Numbered from the stretch's first letter, positions 1 to 11,594 are shown. The stretch: 64,000 bases of DNA from Aalborgiella sp963841045 (GCA_963841045.1 CAWJBD010000013.1:62001-126000); one strand, 5' to 3'. Notes: a model not told the origin generated them from the letters alone. Numbers and translations: made by a program.

Positions 1-1
1 A

Positions 2-877
2 ACGCACCACAACGCGTTGGACCAAGAAATGTATTTGCGCATTGCGCCTGAGTTGTATTTGAAGCGCTTGATTGTGGGTGGCTTTGAACGCGTGTTCGAA
101 ATCAACCGCAGCTACCGCAACGAAGGCATCAGCGTGCGTCACAACCCCGAATTCACCATGATGGAGTTTTATGCTGCATATTGGGATTACCACGATTTGA
201 TGAGCTACACCGAAGCCATCATTCGCAATGCAGCCATGAAAGCGACTGGCTCACTGATGTTGACTTATGGTGGTGTACCTGTAGATTTGAGCGAACCTTT
301 TGAACGCTTGACGATACGTGAAGCCATCATCAAGCATACCGAAGCCGCACAAGCCATGGACGATGGCTCTGGTCTGCGTGTGGATGATGCACTGTGGTTA
401 ACCAATGCGCTGAAAAAAATCGGCATGACAGAAGCCAAGCACAAGCTGTCTGCCCGGTCATTGGCCAGCTTGCAAGTGTTGTATTTTGAAGAAACCGTTG
501 AAGAGAAACTCTGGCAACCGACCTTCATCATGGAGCACCCCACAGAAATTTCACCATTGGCACGTGCCAACGACGATCGCCCCGAGGTGACTGAGCGTTT
601 TGAGCTCTATATCACAGGGCGCGAATTTGGCAATGGCTTTAGCGAGCTGAACGATGCTGAAGACCAAGCGGCGCGCTTTCATGCTCAAGTAGCAGCCAAA
701 GACGACGGTGACGATGAAGCCATGTTTTATGACCACGACTTTGTGCGCGCCTTGGAATACGGCATGCCCCCTACGGGTGGTTGCGGCATTGGCATTGACC
801 GCTTGATGATGTTGCTCACCGACAGCCCCAGCATCAGGGATGTGATTTTGTTCCCAGCGCTAAGACGCGAAGTTTAA
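2..877 (+). CDS. lysS: Lysine--tRNA ligase, C-terminal part (cut by window start)
   Basis: Class II lysyl-tRNA synthetase charges tRNA-Lys in the cytoplasm. The frame is open from base 2 to the TAA at 875-877, giving 291 residues, somewhat over half of the roughly 500 usual for the family. The fragment begins in the catalytic domain (THHNALDQEM, RIAPELYLKRL, FEINRSYRNEG, the last being motif 2) and ends with motif 3, GCGIGIDRLMMLLTD, which helps bind ATP. The N-terminal OB-fold anticodon-binding domain lies outside the window. The gene converges on fccB 18 bases away, and I see no hairpin terminator between them. The family assignment is secure. Confidence 0.97.
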   Translation, partial: THHNALDQEMYLRIAPELYLKRLIVGGFERVFEINRSYRNEGISVRHNPEFTMMEFYAAYWDYHDLMSYTEAIIRNAAMKATGSLMLTYGGVPVDLSEPFERLTIREAIIKHTEAAQAMDDGSGLRVDDALWLTNALKKIGMTEAKHKLSARSLASLQVLYFEETVEEKLWQPTFIMEHPTEISPLARANDDRPEVTERFELYITGREFGNGFSELNDAEDQAARFHAQVAAKDDGDDEAMFYDHDFVRALEYGMPPTGGCGIGIDRLMMLLTDSPSIRDVILFPALRREV

Positions 878-895
878 AGCGCGAGGTTTAAAGTT

Positions 896-2158
896 CTATT
901 CCAACGAATCGGCCAAGATATTTCCCGCCCAACCCATGGCGTGAATGCCTTCTAACAGAGTTGGCGCCGCCGACAAGCCACCCGCACCTGGCACAGGTGC
1001 CATGGTTTTCTTGGCAGCGTCATACCGGTAAACACCCGTCACGTGCATGGCTTCTGTTTCAGATACGAAGCTGTAACACGTGTTGGCAATGATGGGCATG
1101 CTGGGTACTGCTTGCCCCAATGACCAAGCAGCGATGGCTGCAGCGCAAACTTTAGCTTCTTGGTTCGCCATGTGTCCTGATTTCGGCATGCCAGGCGGGC
1201 TGGCAATCGAATCACCCAACACATGAATGTCAGGATGCACCAAGGACGCATAAGATAAAAAATCAACGCCACACCAACGCTTGTCCACACTGGCCAATCC
1301 TGCGCGTGATGCAATAAGGCCGCAGCGTTGTGGTGGAATAATATTCAGCACATCCGCTTTCAGTTTGGGCAAAACCTCGAAGGTCATGGTTTTTGTTGCG
1401 ACATCCACACTTTCTATCGCTGCATTGGGTATGTATTCCAATTGACTTGGGAAATTGGTTTTCCAAACTTTTTCAAACAAACCTTTTTTGGCCTGGATAT
1501 CGGGGTTGCTGTCAAACACAAACAGTTTGGCTTTGGGGTTTTTGCTTTTCAAAAAGTTGGCCAGCAAGCTTGCTCGCTCATAGGGTCCGGGTGGGCAACG
1601 GTAGGGAGCCTTGGGTATATGCATGGCCATCACACCGCCGTTTGGCATGGCATACAACTGGTCTTTCAAACGTCTGGTTTGTTCACCCGCTTTCCAAGCA
1701 TGCGGAATGGCCAATTGCGATGCAGCATTGCCCATGCCGCCAATTGCGTCGTAGTTAAAGTCAATTCCAGGTGCAACAATCAATTTGTCGTAAGACACCA
1801 CATCTTTGCCAACGCGTACTTGGCGTTTATCGGGGTCAATGGCATCTGCCGCAGCGTGTATCCATTTGATGCCATACTTTGTCGTAAAAGCGCTGTACGC
1901 TCTGGTGATGTCACGTATGTTCATGCTACCCGTGATGACACGGTTGCTCATGGGGCACATGATGAAAGCATCATTGGGCTCTATCAAAGTGATGCTCAGA
2001 CGGGGGTTAAAACGCTTTAAATATTTGGCTGCAGTGGCACCAGCAAAACCACCGCCAATGATGACAACATTGGCTGAAGCTCTGTTCTGAGCCAACACAG
2101 ATTGACTGAACAAGCCAGCGCCCGCTGCTTGCATCAAAGTACGGCGTGACAGTGTCAT
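896..2158 (-). CDS. fccB: Flavocytochrome c sulfide dehydrogenase, FAD subunit
   Basis: Probable flavoprotein subunit of sulfide dehydrogenase, which oxidises sulfide in the periplasm and passes electrons to a c-type cytochrome partner. The 420-residue product starts with a twin-arginine-type signal (SRRTLMQAAGAGL, residues 4-16), as expected for a flavoprotein exported already folded. A dinucleotide-binding motif VVIIGGGFAG follows at 31-40. CPPGPYER at 188-195 holds a Cys in the region where this family has its redox disulfide, and the C-terminal third matches the FCSD flavin-binding domain. It lies 14 bases downstream of the cytochrome gene in the same direction, so the two form an operon. 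Sulfide as the substrate is inferred from the family; related FAD-dependent oxidoreductases exist. Confidence 0.85.
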   Translation of the reverse strand: MTLSRRTLMQAAGAGLFSQSVLAQNRASANVVIIGGGFAGATAAKYLKRFNPRLSITLIEPNDAFIMCPMSNRVITGSMNIRDITRAYSAFTTKYGIKWIHAAADAIDPDKRQVRVGKDVVSYDKLIVAPGIDFNYDAIGGMGNAASQLAIPHAWKAGEQTRRLKDQLYAMPNGGVMAMHIPKAPYRCPPGPYERASLLANFLKSKNPKAKLFVFDSNPDIQAKKGLFEKVWKTNFPSQLEYIPNAAIESVDVATKTMTFEVLPKLKADVLNIIPPQRCGLIASRAGLASVDKRWCGVDFLSYASLVHPDIHVLGDSIASPPGMPKSGHMANQEAKVCAAAIAAWSLGQAVPSMPIIANTCYSFVSETEAMHVTGVYRYDAAKKTMAPVPGAGGLSAAPTLLEGIHAMGWAGNILADSLE

Positions 2159-2172
2159 GGCATCACTCTTCT

Positions 2173-2493
2173 TTATTTGATTTGAGAAAAATAGGTGGCG
2201 ATGCGCTTGAGCTCATCGTCGCTGTACCCTTTGGCGATTTGCGGCATAACCAGCCCTGTGTAAAGACCTGTTTTTGCAAAATTCAATATTTTGATCAAGG
2301 TATCCGCCGGCTGCCCAGCCAAAGGACGCCCTGCACCTTCGGCTTTGCCATTGGTGCCGTGGCAAGCCATGCACGCCGCAGCCCAGACTTGCACTTGCAA
2401 CTCACTGGGCTCAGCTGTCGCTTGTGCCCTCGCATTGAATGAGGTCGCTAAACAAACGGTGATTACGCCAACAATCTGTACCAGGGATTGCAT
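2173..2493 (-). CDS. fccA: Periplasmic monoheme cytochrome c, sulfide dehydrogenase partner
   Basis: Small class I cytochrome c of 106 residues with an N-terminal signal peptide (cleavage probably after ARAQ, about residue 24). One haem site, CMACH, lies at residues 41-45, and Met in GLVMPQIAKGY is the likely sixth ligand. It has half the haem content of the diheme FccA of purple sulfur bacteria and resembles the monoheme partners found in heterotrophic betaproteobacteria. GAAGGA lies 8 bases before the ATG. It is the first gene of the pair and is followed immediately by the FAD subunit, so it is the natural electron acceptor. A palindrome of the CRP class lies about 40 bases upstream. Confidence 0.85.
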   Translation of the reverse strand: MQSLVQIVGVITVCLATSFNARAQATAEPSELQVQVWAAACMACHGTNGKAEGAGRPLAGQPADTLIKILNFAKTGLYTGLVMPQIAKGYSDDELKRIATYFSQIK

Positions 2494-2528
2494 GATGAAT
2501 ATCCTTCGCTGCTAAGTAACAACATTAA

Positions 2529-2544
2529 TGTGAACAATATCACA
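2529..2544. promoter_or_regulatory. CRP-class palindrome upstream of fccAB
   Basis: TGTGAACAATATCACA is a perfect TGTGA-N6-TCACA palindrome, the consensus bound by CRP/Vfr-type regulators. Its centre lies about 43 bases before the fccA ATG, so depending on the start site it could act as activator site or repressor site. The match is seen directly; the regulator is inferred. I could not place a convincing -10/-35 pair around it. Confidence 0.55.
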
Positions 2545-2620
2545 ATGCCTATTGCTTAGGAAAGGGAATTCTTTGGAACTGTCTCTAATTAAGTAGTTCG
2601 AGTATTGGGTTAATCAATTG

Positions 2621-3565
2621 CTAATTGATGCGCATCAACTCAACAATGTGCTTCACCTGTGTGGCTATCGGCTCTGGCACTGGCTTGGTGCCTTTCAATA
2701 CGTCTTGCATATAGCCAGCGGTGCTGATAGCTGAAATATCGGTTGGCAGATCCGGCAACACCGCCAAGCTGCCACCTTGCGCCTCTTGTACGCAAGACGT
2801 GGCGCCATTTTTGAACACATTCATCTCAGGCGTACGGCGCGCATCGGCAACGGGTTCACCCTCGGTGCCACGCATCAACATCGCGGTGGTGCCCATGTAT
2901 TTGAATGTCTCGGTCATGGAGTGTAAGTACTCAGGGTGCGTGTAGCTGGTGATGACACATGCGGGTTGCGAAACGTCAACCGGGTTCATCAGTTTCACTA
3001 TGCTATGCGCGGGGTTGCGCAAGCCGATGGTACGGCGCACATCCAGTAATTTTTTCAAACCCATGGACAAAGTTTCTGTTGCTACAAAAGCCATTTGCCC
3101 TTGGTTGATGGGCACATTGCGCTCGTCAATGAACACCAATGATTCGCTGCCAGGCATTGATTGAAAAGCTTGCAAAATATCCAAACTGCTGATGCGTGTA
3201 TCGTCAGACATGGTGCCGTGCAAGAGCACTGCAAAACCATGCTTTGCCCCTTCGCGGGCCAACAACATAGCCAACAATGGTGTGAGTGCGGGTAACTTTC
3301 GTGCGCCGTTGTAGGTGGGAATCACGACCACTGGGCATGTGCTTTTCACTTTGGTCAAACGCTGATCCAACGCGTCTAAAAACCCGGCATTTTCCAGCTC
3401 GGTTTCGCCCTTGATGCGCATCGCAATACAAAAGCCGCCCACTTCCAAATCCGACACCTTGCCGTCAATCACCTGCCCCATTAAATCAGCCGCTTCTTCG
3501 CGATTAACAGGCCGTGCGCCGTCTTTACCGCGGCCAATGACTTTGATGTATTTTGCAATGCTCAT
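2621..3565 (-). CDS. ybiB: YbiB family protein (TrpD2-like, nucleic-acid binding)
   Basis: A 314-residue member of the glycosyltransferase family 3 / anthranilate phosphoribosyltransferase-like group known as YbiB or TrpD2. The start MSIAKYIKVIGRGKDGARPV, the N-terminal helical region (NREEAADLMGQVIDGK) and PTYNGARKLPALTPLLAMLLAREG are typical. E. coli YbiB is known to bind nucleic acids without sequence preference and to lack TrpD activity, and it is under LexA control there. I see no clear LexA box here. GAGG lies 10 bases before the ATG. It is not in a trp operon. The family is clear; the cellular role is unsettled. Confidence 0.85.
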   Translation of the reverse strand: MSIAKYIKVIGRGKDGARPVNREEAADLMGQVIDGKVSDLEVGGFCIAMRIKGETELENAGFLDALDQRLTKVKSTCPVVVIPTYNGARKLPALTPLLAMLLAREGAKHGFAVLLHGTMSDDTRISSLDILQAFQSMPGSESLVFIDERNVPINQGQMAFVATETLSMGLKKLLDVRRTIGLRNPAHSIVKLMNPVDVSQPACVITSYTHPEYLHSMTETFKYMGTTAMLMRGTEGEPVADARRTPEMNVFKNGATSCVQEAQGGSLAVLPDLPTDISAISTAGYMQDVLKGTKPVPEPIATQVKHIVELMRIN

Positions 3566-3691
3566 GGAGTTGTAACCTCAAGAAACTGTTATTCAAATTC
3601 ATCTATGAGCATACCCACAAAAGTGAATGCTAGAAATACTCTTTAAGGCTTATTGGTTTGCCACTTTCGCTGGCTTTCTAACAATTTCAAG

Positions 3692-4586
3692 CTAGAACGG
3701 CACAAAGTCTGTTGGGTACTTCCAAAAATCCTTCAGCAAATGACTGGCAGGCATATTCAGCGACCGATTGTTGGGTGGGATGGGTTTAGAAAACCATTTG
3801 GCATAAATGGTGTTTATTTCGCCACTTTGAATCAAACGGCGCATTTCGTTGTCGACCACTTTTTTAAACTCAGGATCATTTTTTGGCAGCATGATGGCCA
3901 AGGGTTCTGTCGTGATGAATTTGCCCACAACTTTCAATGCATCTGGGTTGACGCGGTTACTGGCAATCCCATACAAGAGCACATCGTCCATGACAAATGC
4001 TTGCACCGCACCCGTTTCAACCATCTCTACTGCCTTGGCATGATCTGGGGCTTCAACTATCTTCACGCCCAAGAGTCTTTCACGATTCGCTTGTTCCACC
4101 GCTTTCAATGGCGTGGTATTTTTGGTGGAAACCAAGGTCTTGCCATACATGTCTTCGATGCGTTCAATTTTGCTGTTTGACAAGCACCAATAAACGCGCG
4201 CCCGTGATGAAGTGCGGTATTGTGAACGCTACTTTTTCTCTGCGTTCAGCGTTGTTCGTGGTTGAACCGCACTCCAAATCCGCTTTGCCCGTTTCAATCA
4301 TGGGTATGCGGTTGGCCGGTGTCACCTGCAAAAACTCAATCGGCATTTTTTTCAATGCCAGTTTCTTTTGCACAGCGTCTGCGATTTTTAAACACAAATC
4401 AAGCGCATAACCCACGGGCTTTTTGTTGCTGTCCAAATATGAAAACGGAATCGACGATTCACGATGGGCAATCACCAAAATACCGCCATTGCTCAATCGC
4501 TGTAATACAGGTTCTGCGAAAACGTTTGCAACGCAGAACAAACTGACTAAGCTTGAAATGAAGAATCTAAAGGAACGATTGAGCAC
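3692..4586 (-). CDS. Amino-acid ABC transporter substrate-binding protein, GltI-like (one frameshift)
   Basis: Periplasmic solute-binding protein of the polar amino-acid family (glutamate/aspartate type). I start it at the GTG at 4586, because a strong GGAGG lies 6 bases before it and the product then opens with a signal peptide (VLNRSFRFFISSLVSLF, ending near VFA). The N-terminal half runs to about 4178 and the rest continues in another frame. Restoring one A in the short A run at 4176-4178 joins LLVLVK to NSKIERIEDMYGKTL, exactly as the family reads. Both lobes and the hinge are then complete. No permease or ATPase genes adjoin it, so it is an orphan binding protein and its ligand is uncertain. 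Confidence 0.8.
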
Positions 4587-4707
4587 TTTAACCTCCGTTC
4601 GTACTGAAAGTAGTACAGACCGCAAAATCATACTTGCTAGTCAGTGCTCCCATCCAATGCTTTTATCGCATGCGATGATGCTTGGACATGTAAACTGCAA
4701 CAGACAT

Positions 4708-4740
4708 AAAAAAACCCCACAAACCTGAGTCTGTGAGGTT
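4708..4740 (-). terminator. Rho-independent terminator after groEL
   Basis: Read on the minus strand, AACCTCACA pairs with TGTGGGGTT (plus-strand arms 4732-4740 and 4713-4721) and a run of seven T follows. It lies about 50 bases past the groEL stop and closes the groESL transcript. Confidence 0.85.
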
Positions 4741-4787
4741 ATATCTACAAGCGCCAACCATTCAGATCGACGCCACATGAAACCAAA

Positions 4788-6437
<1,650 letters not shown>

Positions 6438-6482
6438 GTTAGGCTCCTAAATATGTGTTAATGATAAAAATATATGAAAAAT

Positions 6483-6534
6483 CGGGCTGTAGGCGGCGTA
6501 TTTATTGCCTAGTCTGCTATTAAATATATAGCAT
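6483..6534 (-). repeat. Interspersed hairpin repeat, copy 1 (between groES and groEL)
   Basis: Minus-strand copy: hairpin arms TGCTAT and ATAGCA with an AT-rich loop, then a TAG-containing linker, GGCAATAAATACGCCGCC and TACAGCCC. It has the same orientation as the operon, so the hairpin is transcribed between the two cistrons and could affect their relative expression. Confidence 0.85.
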
Positions 6535-6561
6535 CACTAATTTTAGCTACAGCGTTGCGAA

Positions 6562-6852
6562 TTACTTCTCGATAACAGCGAACAGGTCTTCTTCTTTCAT
6601 GACCAACAATTCGTCGCCGTCAACTTTGACGGTTTGGCCACTGTATTTACCGAACAAAACGCGGTCGCCCACTTTCACGTTCAAAGCAATCAATGCGCCC
6701 TTGTCATCCTTTTTGCCAGGACCCACAGCCAAGATTTCGCCTTGGTCTGGTTTTTCAGCAGCGCTGTCTGGAATGACAATGCCGGAAGCTGTTTTGGTTT
6801 CGTTTTCAACGCGTTTCACAATCACGCGGTCGTGCAATGGACGAAGTTTCAT
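6562..6852 (-). CDS. groES: Co-chaperonin GroES
   Basis: The 10-kDa co-chaperonin, which forms the heptameric lid on GroEL. The 96 residues match the usual length. MKLRPLHDRVIVKRVE at the start, GKYSGQTVKVDGDELLVM and the C-terminal DLFAVIEK are diagnostic, and the mobile loop TASGIVIPDSAAEKP is present. AAGGA lies 6 bases before the ATG. It is the first gene of the groESL operon; the CIRCE element and a promoter lie 103-156 bases upstream. Confidence 0.99.
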   Translation of the reverse strand: MKLRPLHDRVIVKRVENETKTASGIVIPDSAAEKPDQGEILAVGPGKKDDKGALIALNVKVGDRVLFGKYSGQTVKVDGDELLVMKEEDLFAVIEK

Positions 6853-6954
6853 GGTTTTTCCTTAATTAAAACAATGGGTTAGAAAAAATCTACCTGCGTT
6901 GTCGAACCGAATCGGTGACAACACATGTCTATACGAGCCTTCTGGGTGAACTTG

Positions 6955-6981
6955 TTAGCACTCAGATGCTGCGAGTGCTAA
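6955..6981 (-). promoter_or_regulatory. CIRCE element (HrcA operator) of groESL
   Basis: TTAGCACTC-N9-GAGTGCTAA, a perfect 9-base inverted repeat with the canonical 9-base spacer. It abuts the -10 region, so bound HrcA repressor would block groESL transcription until heat shock. hrcA itself is not in this window. Confidence 0.97.
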
Positions 6982-7008
6982 TGATAAGGGTTTTTGTGGC
7001 TTTTTCAA
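6981..7008 (-). promoter_or_regulatory. groESL promoter
   Basis: On the minus strand TTGAAA (7008-7003) and TATCAT (6986-6981) are separated by 16 bases, a good sigma-70 promoter. The same region also reads CTTGAAA-N13-CCTTATCAT, close to the sigma-32 heat-shock consensus, so dual use is likely. The -10 touches the CIRCE element. Confidence 0.7.
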
Positions 7009-7027
7009 GCCCTATAGGGAATTTTCC

Positions 7028-8002
7028 TCAGTTCACCATCACCAGCTTGCCCCTCACCGCGCGGCTGCTCATGTGGGCATAGGCTTCTTTGAGTTGCGCC
7101 ATGGGCATGGTGCGGTCGATCACGGGTTTGATTTTGCCTTGGGCGTACCAGGTGGCCAGTTCGCCCATCATGGCGGCGTTGGCTTTGGGTTCTTTTTTTG
7201 CAAAGTCGCCCCAGAATACGCCGACCACTGAAGCGCCTTTGAGCAGCATCAAGTTAAACGGCAATGCGGGAATCGGCCCAGCTGCAAAGCCCACCACCAA
7301 ATAGCGACCACGCCAAGCGATGCTGCGAAACGCTGGCTCGGTGTACGCGCCACCCACGGGGTCGTAAATCACATCTGGGCCTTTGCCACCTGTAAGTAGC
7401 TTGATGCGCTCGCGTAAATCTTCAGTACTGTAATTAATGGTTTCATCGGCGCCTATGCTTTTGCACAGCGCGCATTTGTCGTCGCTTGACGCGGCAGCAA
7501 TCACCTTGGCGCCCATGGCTTTGGCGATTTGAATGGCAGATGTGCCCACACCACCCGCTGCGCCCAAAATCAAAACCGTTTCGCCCGCTTTGAGTGCGGC
7601 GCGGTCAACCAGCGCGTGATGCGATGTGGCGTAAATCATGATGAACGCTGCCGCATCCACATGTGGGAAACCCGCTGGCAATGGCATGCACATGGCGGCA
7701 GGTGCCAAAGTGTGTGTGCCAAAACCACCCGTGCCACTCAAACACGCCACGTTTTGCCCCACCTTGAGGTGCGTGACACCTGCACCCACTGCTTCAATCA
7801 CACCTGCATATTCAGAGCCGGGCACAAATGGCAGTGCAGGTTTGTGTTGGTATTTGTTTTGCACTATCAAAATATCGGGAAAGTTCAAACTCGCCGCTTT
7901 GATGGCAATGCGTACCTGGCCTTCAGCCGGTTCGGGTGTGGGCAACTCTTGCCACGTGACAGCATCAATACCAATGGGGTTTTCACAAAGCCATGCGTGC
8001 AT
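7028..8002 (-). CDS. NADPH:quinone oxidoreductase family protein (zinc-free MDR)
   Basis: Medium-chain reductase of the quinone oxidoreductase branch, probably reducing quinones or enones with NADPH. I start it at the ATG at 8002 (MHAWLCENPIGID) because AAGGA lies 6 bases upstream; the open frame extends 20 codons further with no ribosome site. The 324 residues hold the N-terminal GroES-like fold with NFPDILIVQNKYQ and PFVPGSEYAGVIEAVG, then the Rossmann motif LILGAAGGVGTSAIQIAK. The cysteines and histidines of zinc-dependent family members are absent. It is divergent from the phospholipase D gene. The substrate cannot be read from the sequence. Confidence 0.85.
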   Translation of the reverse strand: MHAWLCENPIGIDAVTWQELPTPEPAEGQVRIAIKAASLNFPDILIVQNKYQHKPALPFVPGSEYAGVIEAVGAGVTHLKVGQNVACLSGTGGFGTHTLAPAAMCMPLPAGFPHVDAAAFIMIYATSHHALVDRAALKAGETVLILGAAGGVGTSAIQIAKAMGAKVIAAASSDDKCALCKSIGADETINYSTEDLRERIKLLTGGKGPDVIYDPVGGAYTEPAFRSIAWRGRYLVVGFAAGPIPALPFNLMLLKGASVVGVFWGDFAKKEPKANAAMMGELATWYAQGKIKPVIDRTMPMAQLKEAYAHMSSRAVRGKLVMVN

Positions 8003-8155
8003 AGAGTGTCCTTTTAAAGATTTGTTTTTGACAATTTTGTTGATCCACACAAGGCTTCGCATCTTCTGTGCATGCTAAACTGATCACCGAGTTGTCGTTT
8101 CGTTGCCTCAGGGCATCATATTACAAGCTGCAAGGGAATCCTGCGAAACCATGTT

Positions 8156-9746
8156 ATGAACAACGTTTTAATCTCAATGATTCTCAAACCATTTTCGCGC
8201 AGTGTTGGTGCCACATTCATTGCAGTGTGTCTTGCCTTTTTTATATCCGGATGCGCTACTGCACCTGTGATGCCTCGGCCAACTGCACAGCAAGCCCAGC
8301 GCCGCAAGCAGATAGCCATTTCGCACCTGCTGAGGCTCATATCAGCGGTCAATTTGGACAAACGCATTCTGGCTTTCATCTTTTAGAAAGAAGCGATCAA
8401 GCATTGTTGTGGCGCTTGGCTTTGATTGACTCTGCCAAGCACAGCCTTGATTTGCAATATTACGTATGGTTTGGCGACACCTTGGGTCATCTGATGATGT
8501 CACGGGTGATACAAGCGGCCAATCGTGGTGTCAAAGTGCGCATTCTGTTTGACGACCTGAACACCATGTTGCACGACATGACACATGTGGAGATGCGCGA
8601 CCAACTGCTGAGCCATATTGCCAAGCACCCCAACATTCAAATTCGAGTATTCAACCCTTGGCAAGACCGATCACTGATTGGACGTGGACTGGGCATGCTC
8701 GGTGACTTTCAACGGCTCAACCGCCGCATGCACAACAAGCAAATGGTGGCTGATAACCGAGCCAGCATCATTGGTGGACGAAATTTGGGGGATGAATACT
8801 TTGGACTCAATCCCGCTTTCAATTTCCATGATTTGGATGTGCTTGGCATAGGACCAGTCGCTAGGCAAGCCAGCCTAGTATTTGATCGCTATTGGAACAG
8901 CGAGTGGGTAGAAGATATTCCAAAGCCAGCAACTGACAATACCACATCAAGCGGAAATTCAAAATGAAGTGGCAGCGCTTGATGCACCGCATCGACAACC
9001 CGAGTCTGCTGGCCATTGAGGCTGGGCGCATGGATTGGTCCAAGCAAATCGCGGAATTGAACAAATTATTGCTACCGGGTCAGAGTGTCGTGCACACGGA
9101 TTCGCCTTCGCGAAGTGTGGACACCAAAAACCACATGCCCGATGCCATTCGCGCACTGATGCGCAGCGCGAAAAGTGAGTTGCTGATAACCAATGCTTAC
9201 ATCATTCCAGATGCCAACTTCATGGCGGATTTGCGTGAACTGGGAAGCCGTGGCGTCAAAATTCGAATCTTGACAAATTCACTGGCCTCACATGATGTGC
9301 CCGCAGTCAATAGCCACTATGAGAATTGGCGTGAACCGATTTTGGCAACTGGCGCTCATCTTTTTGAATTGAGGCCAGATGCCAAGATGCGGCGCGAGGT
9401 GGCTGAAATTGCCCCCTTACAAGCCGAGTTTGTTGGTTTGCATGCCAAGGGCATGGTGATTGACCGGCAACGCAGTTTCATTGGCTCGATGAACCTTGAC
9501 CCACGCTCTGAAATCCTGAATTCTGAGATGGGCGTCATCATAGACAGTGCATCTTTGTCTGCAAAACTTGCCGATCGCATGTTGCAAGACATGAACGGTT
9601 TGAACAGTTGGCAAGTGGTACAAACCGCACCAGGTCAACTCACTTGGCGCAGCCATGATGGTGATTTAACTCAGCAACCGGCACGCAATTTGATGCAACG
9701 CTTAGAAAATTTTATTTTCAAAATATTCCCCAAAGATTTGTACTGA
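8156..9746 (+). CDS. Phospholipase D-type lipoprotein, cardiolipin synthase ClsC-like (frameshifted)
   Basis: Member of the phospholipase D superfamily closest in plan to ClsC/YmdC, which joins phospholipids into cardiolipin. The N terminus is a lipoprotein signal, with Cys after FFISG near residue 33. Both HKD motifs are present: HNKQMVADNRASIIGGRN and HAKGMVIDRQRSFIGSMN. The coding sequence breaks twice: once between about 8290 and 8350, and once near 8960, where NNTTSSGNSK runs into a stop while the family sequence resumes in another frame. Other genes nearby show the same kind of error, so I treat this as one intact gene. It is followed 12 bases later by another lipoprotein enzyme. The exact lipid reaction is inferred. 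Confidence 0.75.
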
Positions 9747-9758
9747 GGTTTCTTGGAA

Positions 9759-11594
9759 ATGGTTAATTGCAAACAATCAAGTCTCATATGGCTGCTGGCC
9801 GTATTGCTATCGGGCTGTGCCAGCGTCACCAACTTGCCAGCACCCGATACATCTACAGACGGTGCATTACCAAGCGTTAACGACGCCCATCATCACTTTA
9901 GGCGATACGCAAGAACACCTTTCAACGGGCTTTCCTCTGCACGACAACGACAGCGCGGTGGATGCCTATGTGGAAGTGGCACAACGCCCACCTGAGCAAG
10001 CCTTGTTCGGTCGCCGCTTGATGGAATGGGTTTTACACAACCATGCTGAAGAGCCTTTTTTGCATCTCGGTGATGTCATGGATCTGTCCTGCCGCATTGA
10101 AGCGGATCGGATGAACAAAATTTTCAAAGCAGCCCTGCAAACAGGCGCTATTTTGCCAGGCAACCACGACGGCCTGATGTTTGGGATTTATGCGTATGGA
10201 ATTCTGAGCAAGAATGGTACGGAAAAAGTGATCCCAGAAGTAGACCATTGGAACAAAGCTTGCATGCGTGGTGCAGGCTTGGACGATACAAAACACAAGA
10301 CTGACAACGAAGCGATATCCAAGCGGGACTTTATTGCGCTGTACATTGCGCAGCACAGCAAAGACAGTCGCATCAAACCTCAATTGGATCAGCCACGCCC
10401 AAATGGACGGCAAAGTATCAGCTGGCGCAGTTCTGACCCAATGGCTTTCCTGTCAGGCGTTGAGGCGGAATTGATCGATGGCAGTCTGTATGCCGACTCT
10501 TACATTGCGCAACGCCTCAAGCTTCCGCGCGCGCCAGGCGCCACGCGCGACACCATCATCATTGGTTTAGACACCAATCAAGCAGGTCTTGCGGTGGATG
10601 TCATGGACACTTTAATGGGACACAGCCCAGGGGATTTGGGCAAAATTCACCCAGACCAAGTCAATGCCATCACCAAATGGGTCAACGAGGCCAAAGTCCG
10701 CGGCGACATTGTTATTTTTGCGGGTCACCACAACTGGCTTTCCATCAACTTGGCATCGCGGGTTTTGCTGTTCAATGTCATGTCGCAACTGGATCACCCC
10801 TTGGTTTATTTGTCAGCGCATACACACACCGGGTTTTGGGCTGCACACAAAAACGTGACTGGCAGACCGTACTGGAATTGAACACCAGTTCACTTTCGGA
10901 TTGGCCTTTGGCTTACAGGCGCATCAGCTTTGCATACGATGAAGCAAAAAACCGCATTCTGGTCAAAGGCGACTTGATGCCACGTGGCGTAACGCCCACC
11001 CTGACAGATGCTGATTTGCTCGCTGCATGGAATACACAAACTTGCGGGAAACTGGCTTCAATACCAATCGACAAAATTCAGAATGAAGACAAGTCTTTGG
11101 TCAAACTACAGCGCGATTCACGTGGCTCGTTGTTTGAATGGATGATGTCATGGCTCACCCCCGTCTGCCCAAGTTGCGAAGAGCCTTTGTACCAACATGC
11201 GCTGTCATACCAAAGGGAAATGCTGCAAACACTGTTGCAAGTTGGACGTGATCTTGACATCAAGACACACCAATTAAATCAGGTGAAGTTGCCTGGCTTT
11301 TGTGGCTCCAAAGGACTGGCTGATTGTGCAAAAAGTCTACTCAATGAAAAACCTACTGACTTCAAATCCAGTACCGATCTGTTTCGACGCACAGCCAGCT
11401 TGGTCGCCAACTTGAATGACCATTTAGATGACCTAACGACACCCGACGCCAAGAATTACATGACCTGCCGAGCCGTGCAGGCCGCGAAAATTGACTACGA
11501 CTTGATTGATCACGAGATCAGTGAGCATCGCCGGGAAAAGCAGCGCCGTAAAAACAGCTTTTTCATCATAGAAGCCAGCGTGGGTATGAATTAA
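9759..11594 (+). CDS. Lipoprotein metallophosphoesterase with Cys-rich C-terminal region (frameshifted)
   Basis: A calcineurin-like phosphoesterase anchored as a lipoprotein. It starts at the ATG at 9759, with GAGG upstream; the lipobox is AVLLSGC. Metal-site motifs occur in order: TLGDTQEH, LHLGDVMD, LPGNHDG, FAGHHN and SAHTHTG, the last departing from the usual GHTH. After about residue 370 comes a further 240-residue region with seven cysteines (CGKL, CPSCEEP, FCGSKGLADC, MTCRA) that I do not recognise. Two frame changes, near 9890 and near 10870, break the reading frame; joined, it gives about 610 residues. It lies 12 bases after the phospholipase D gene, so the two probably act together at the cell envelope. 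The substrate is unknown. Confidence 0.65.

Noticed and set aside
1328..2020. Long open frame opposite fccB on the plus strand
   Set aside because: Its protein has no family features and is rich in Cys, His and Phe, as expected for the shadow of a real gene.
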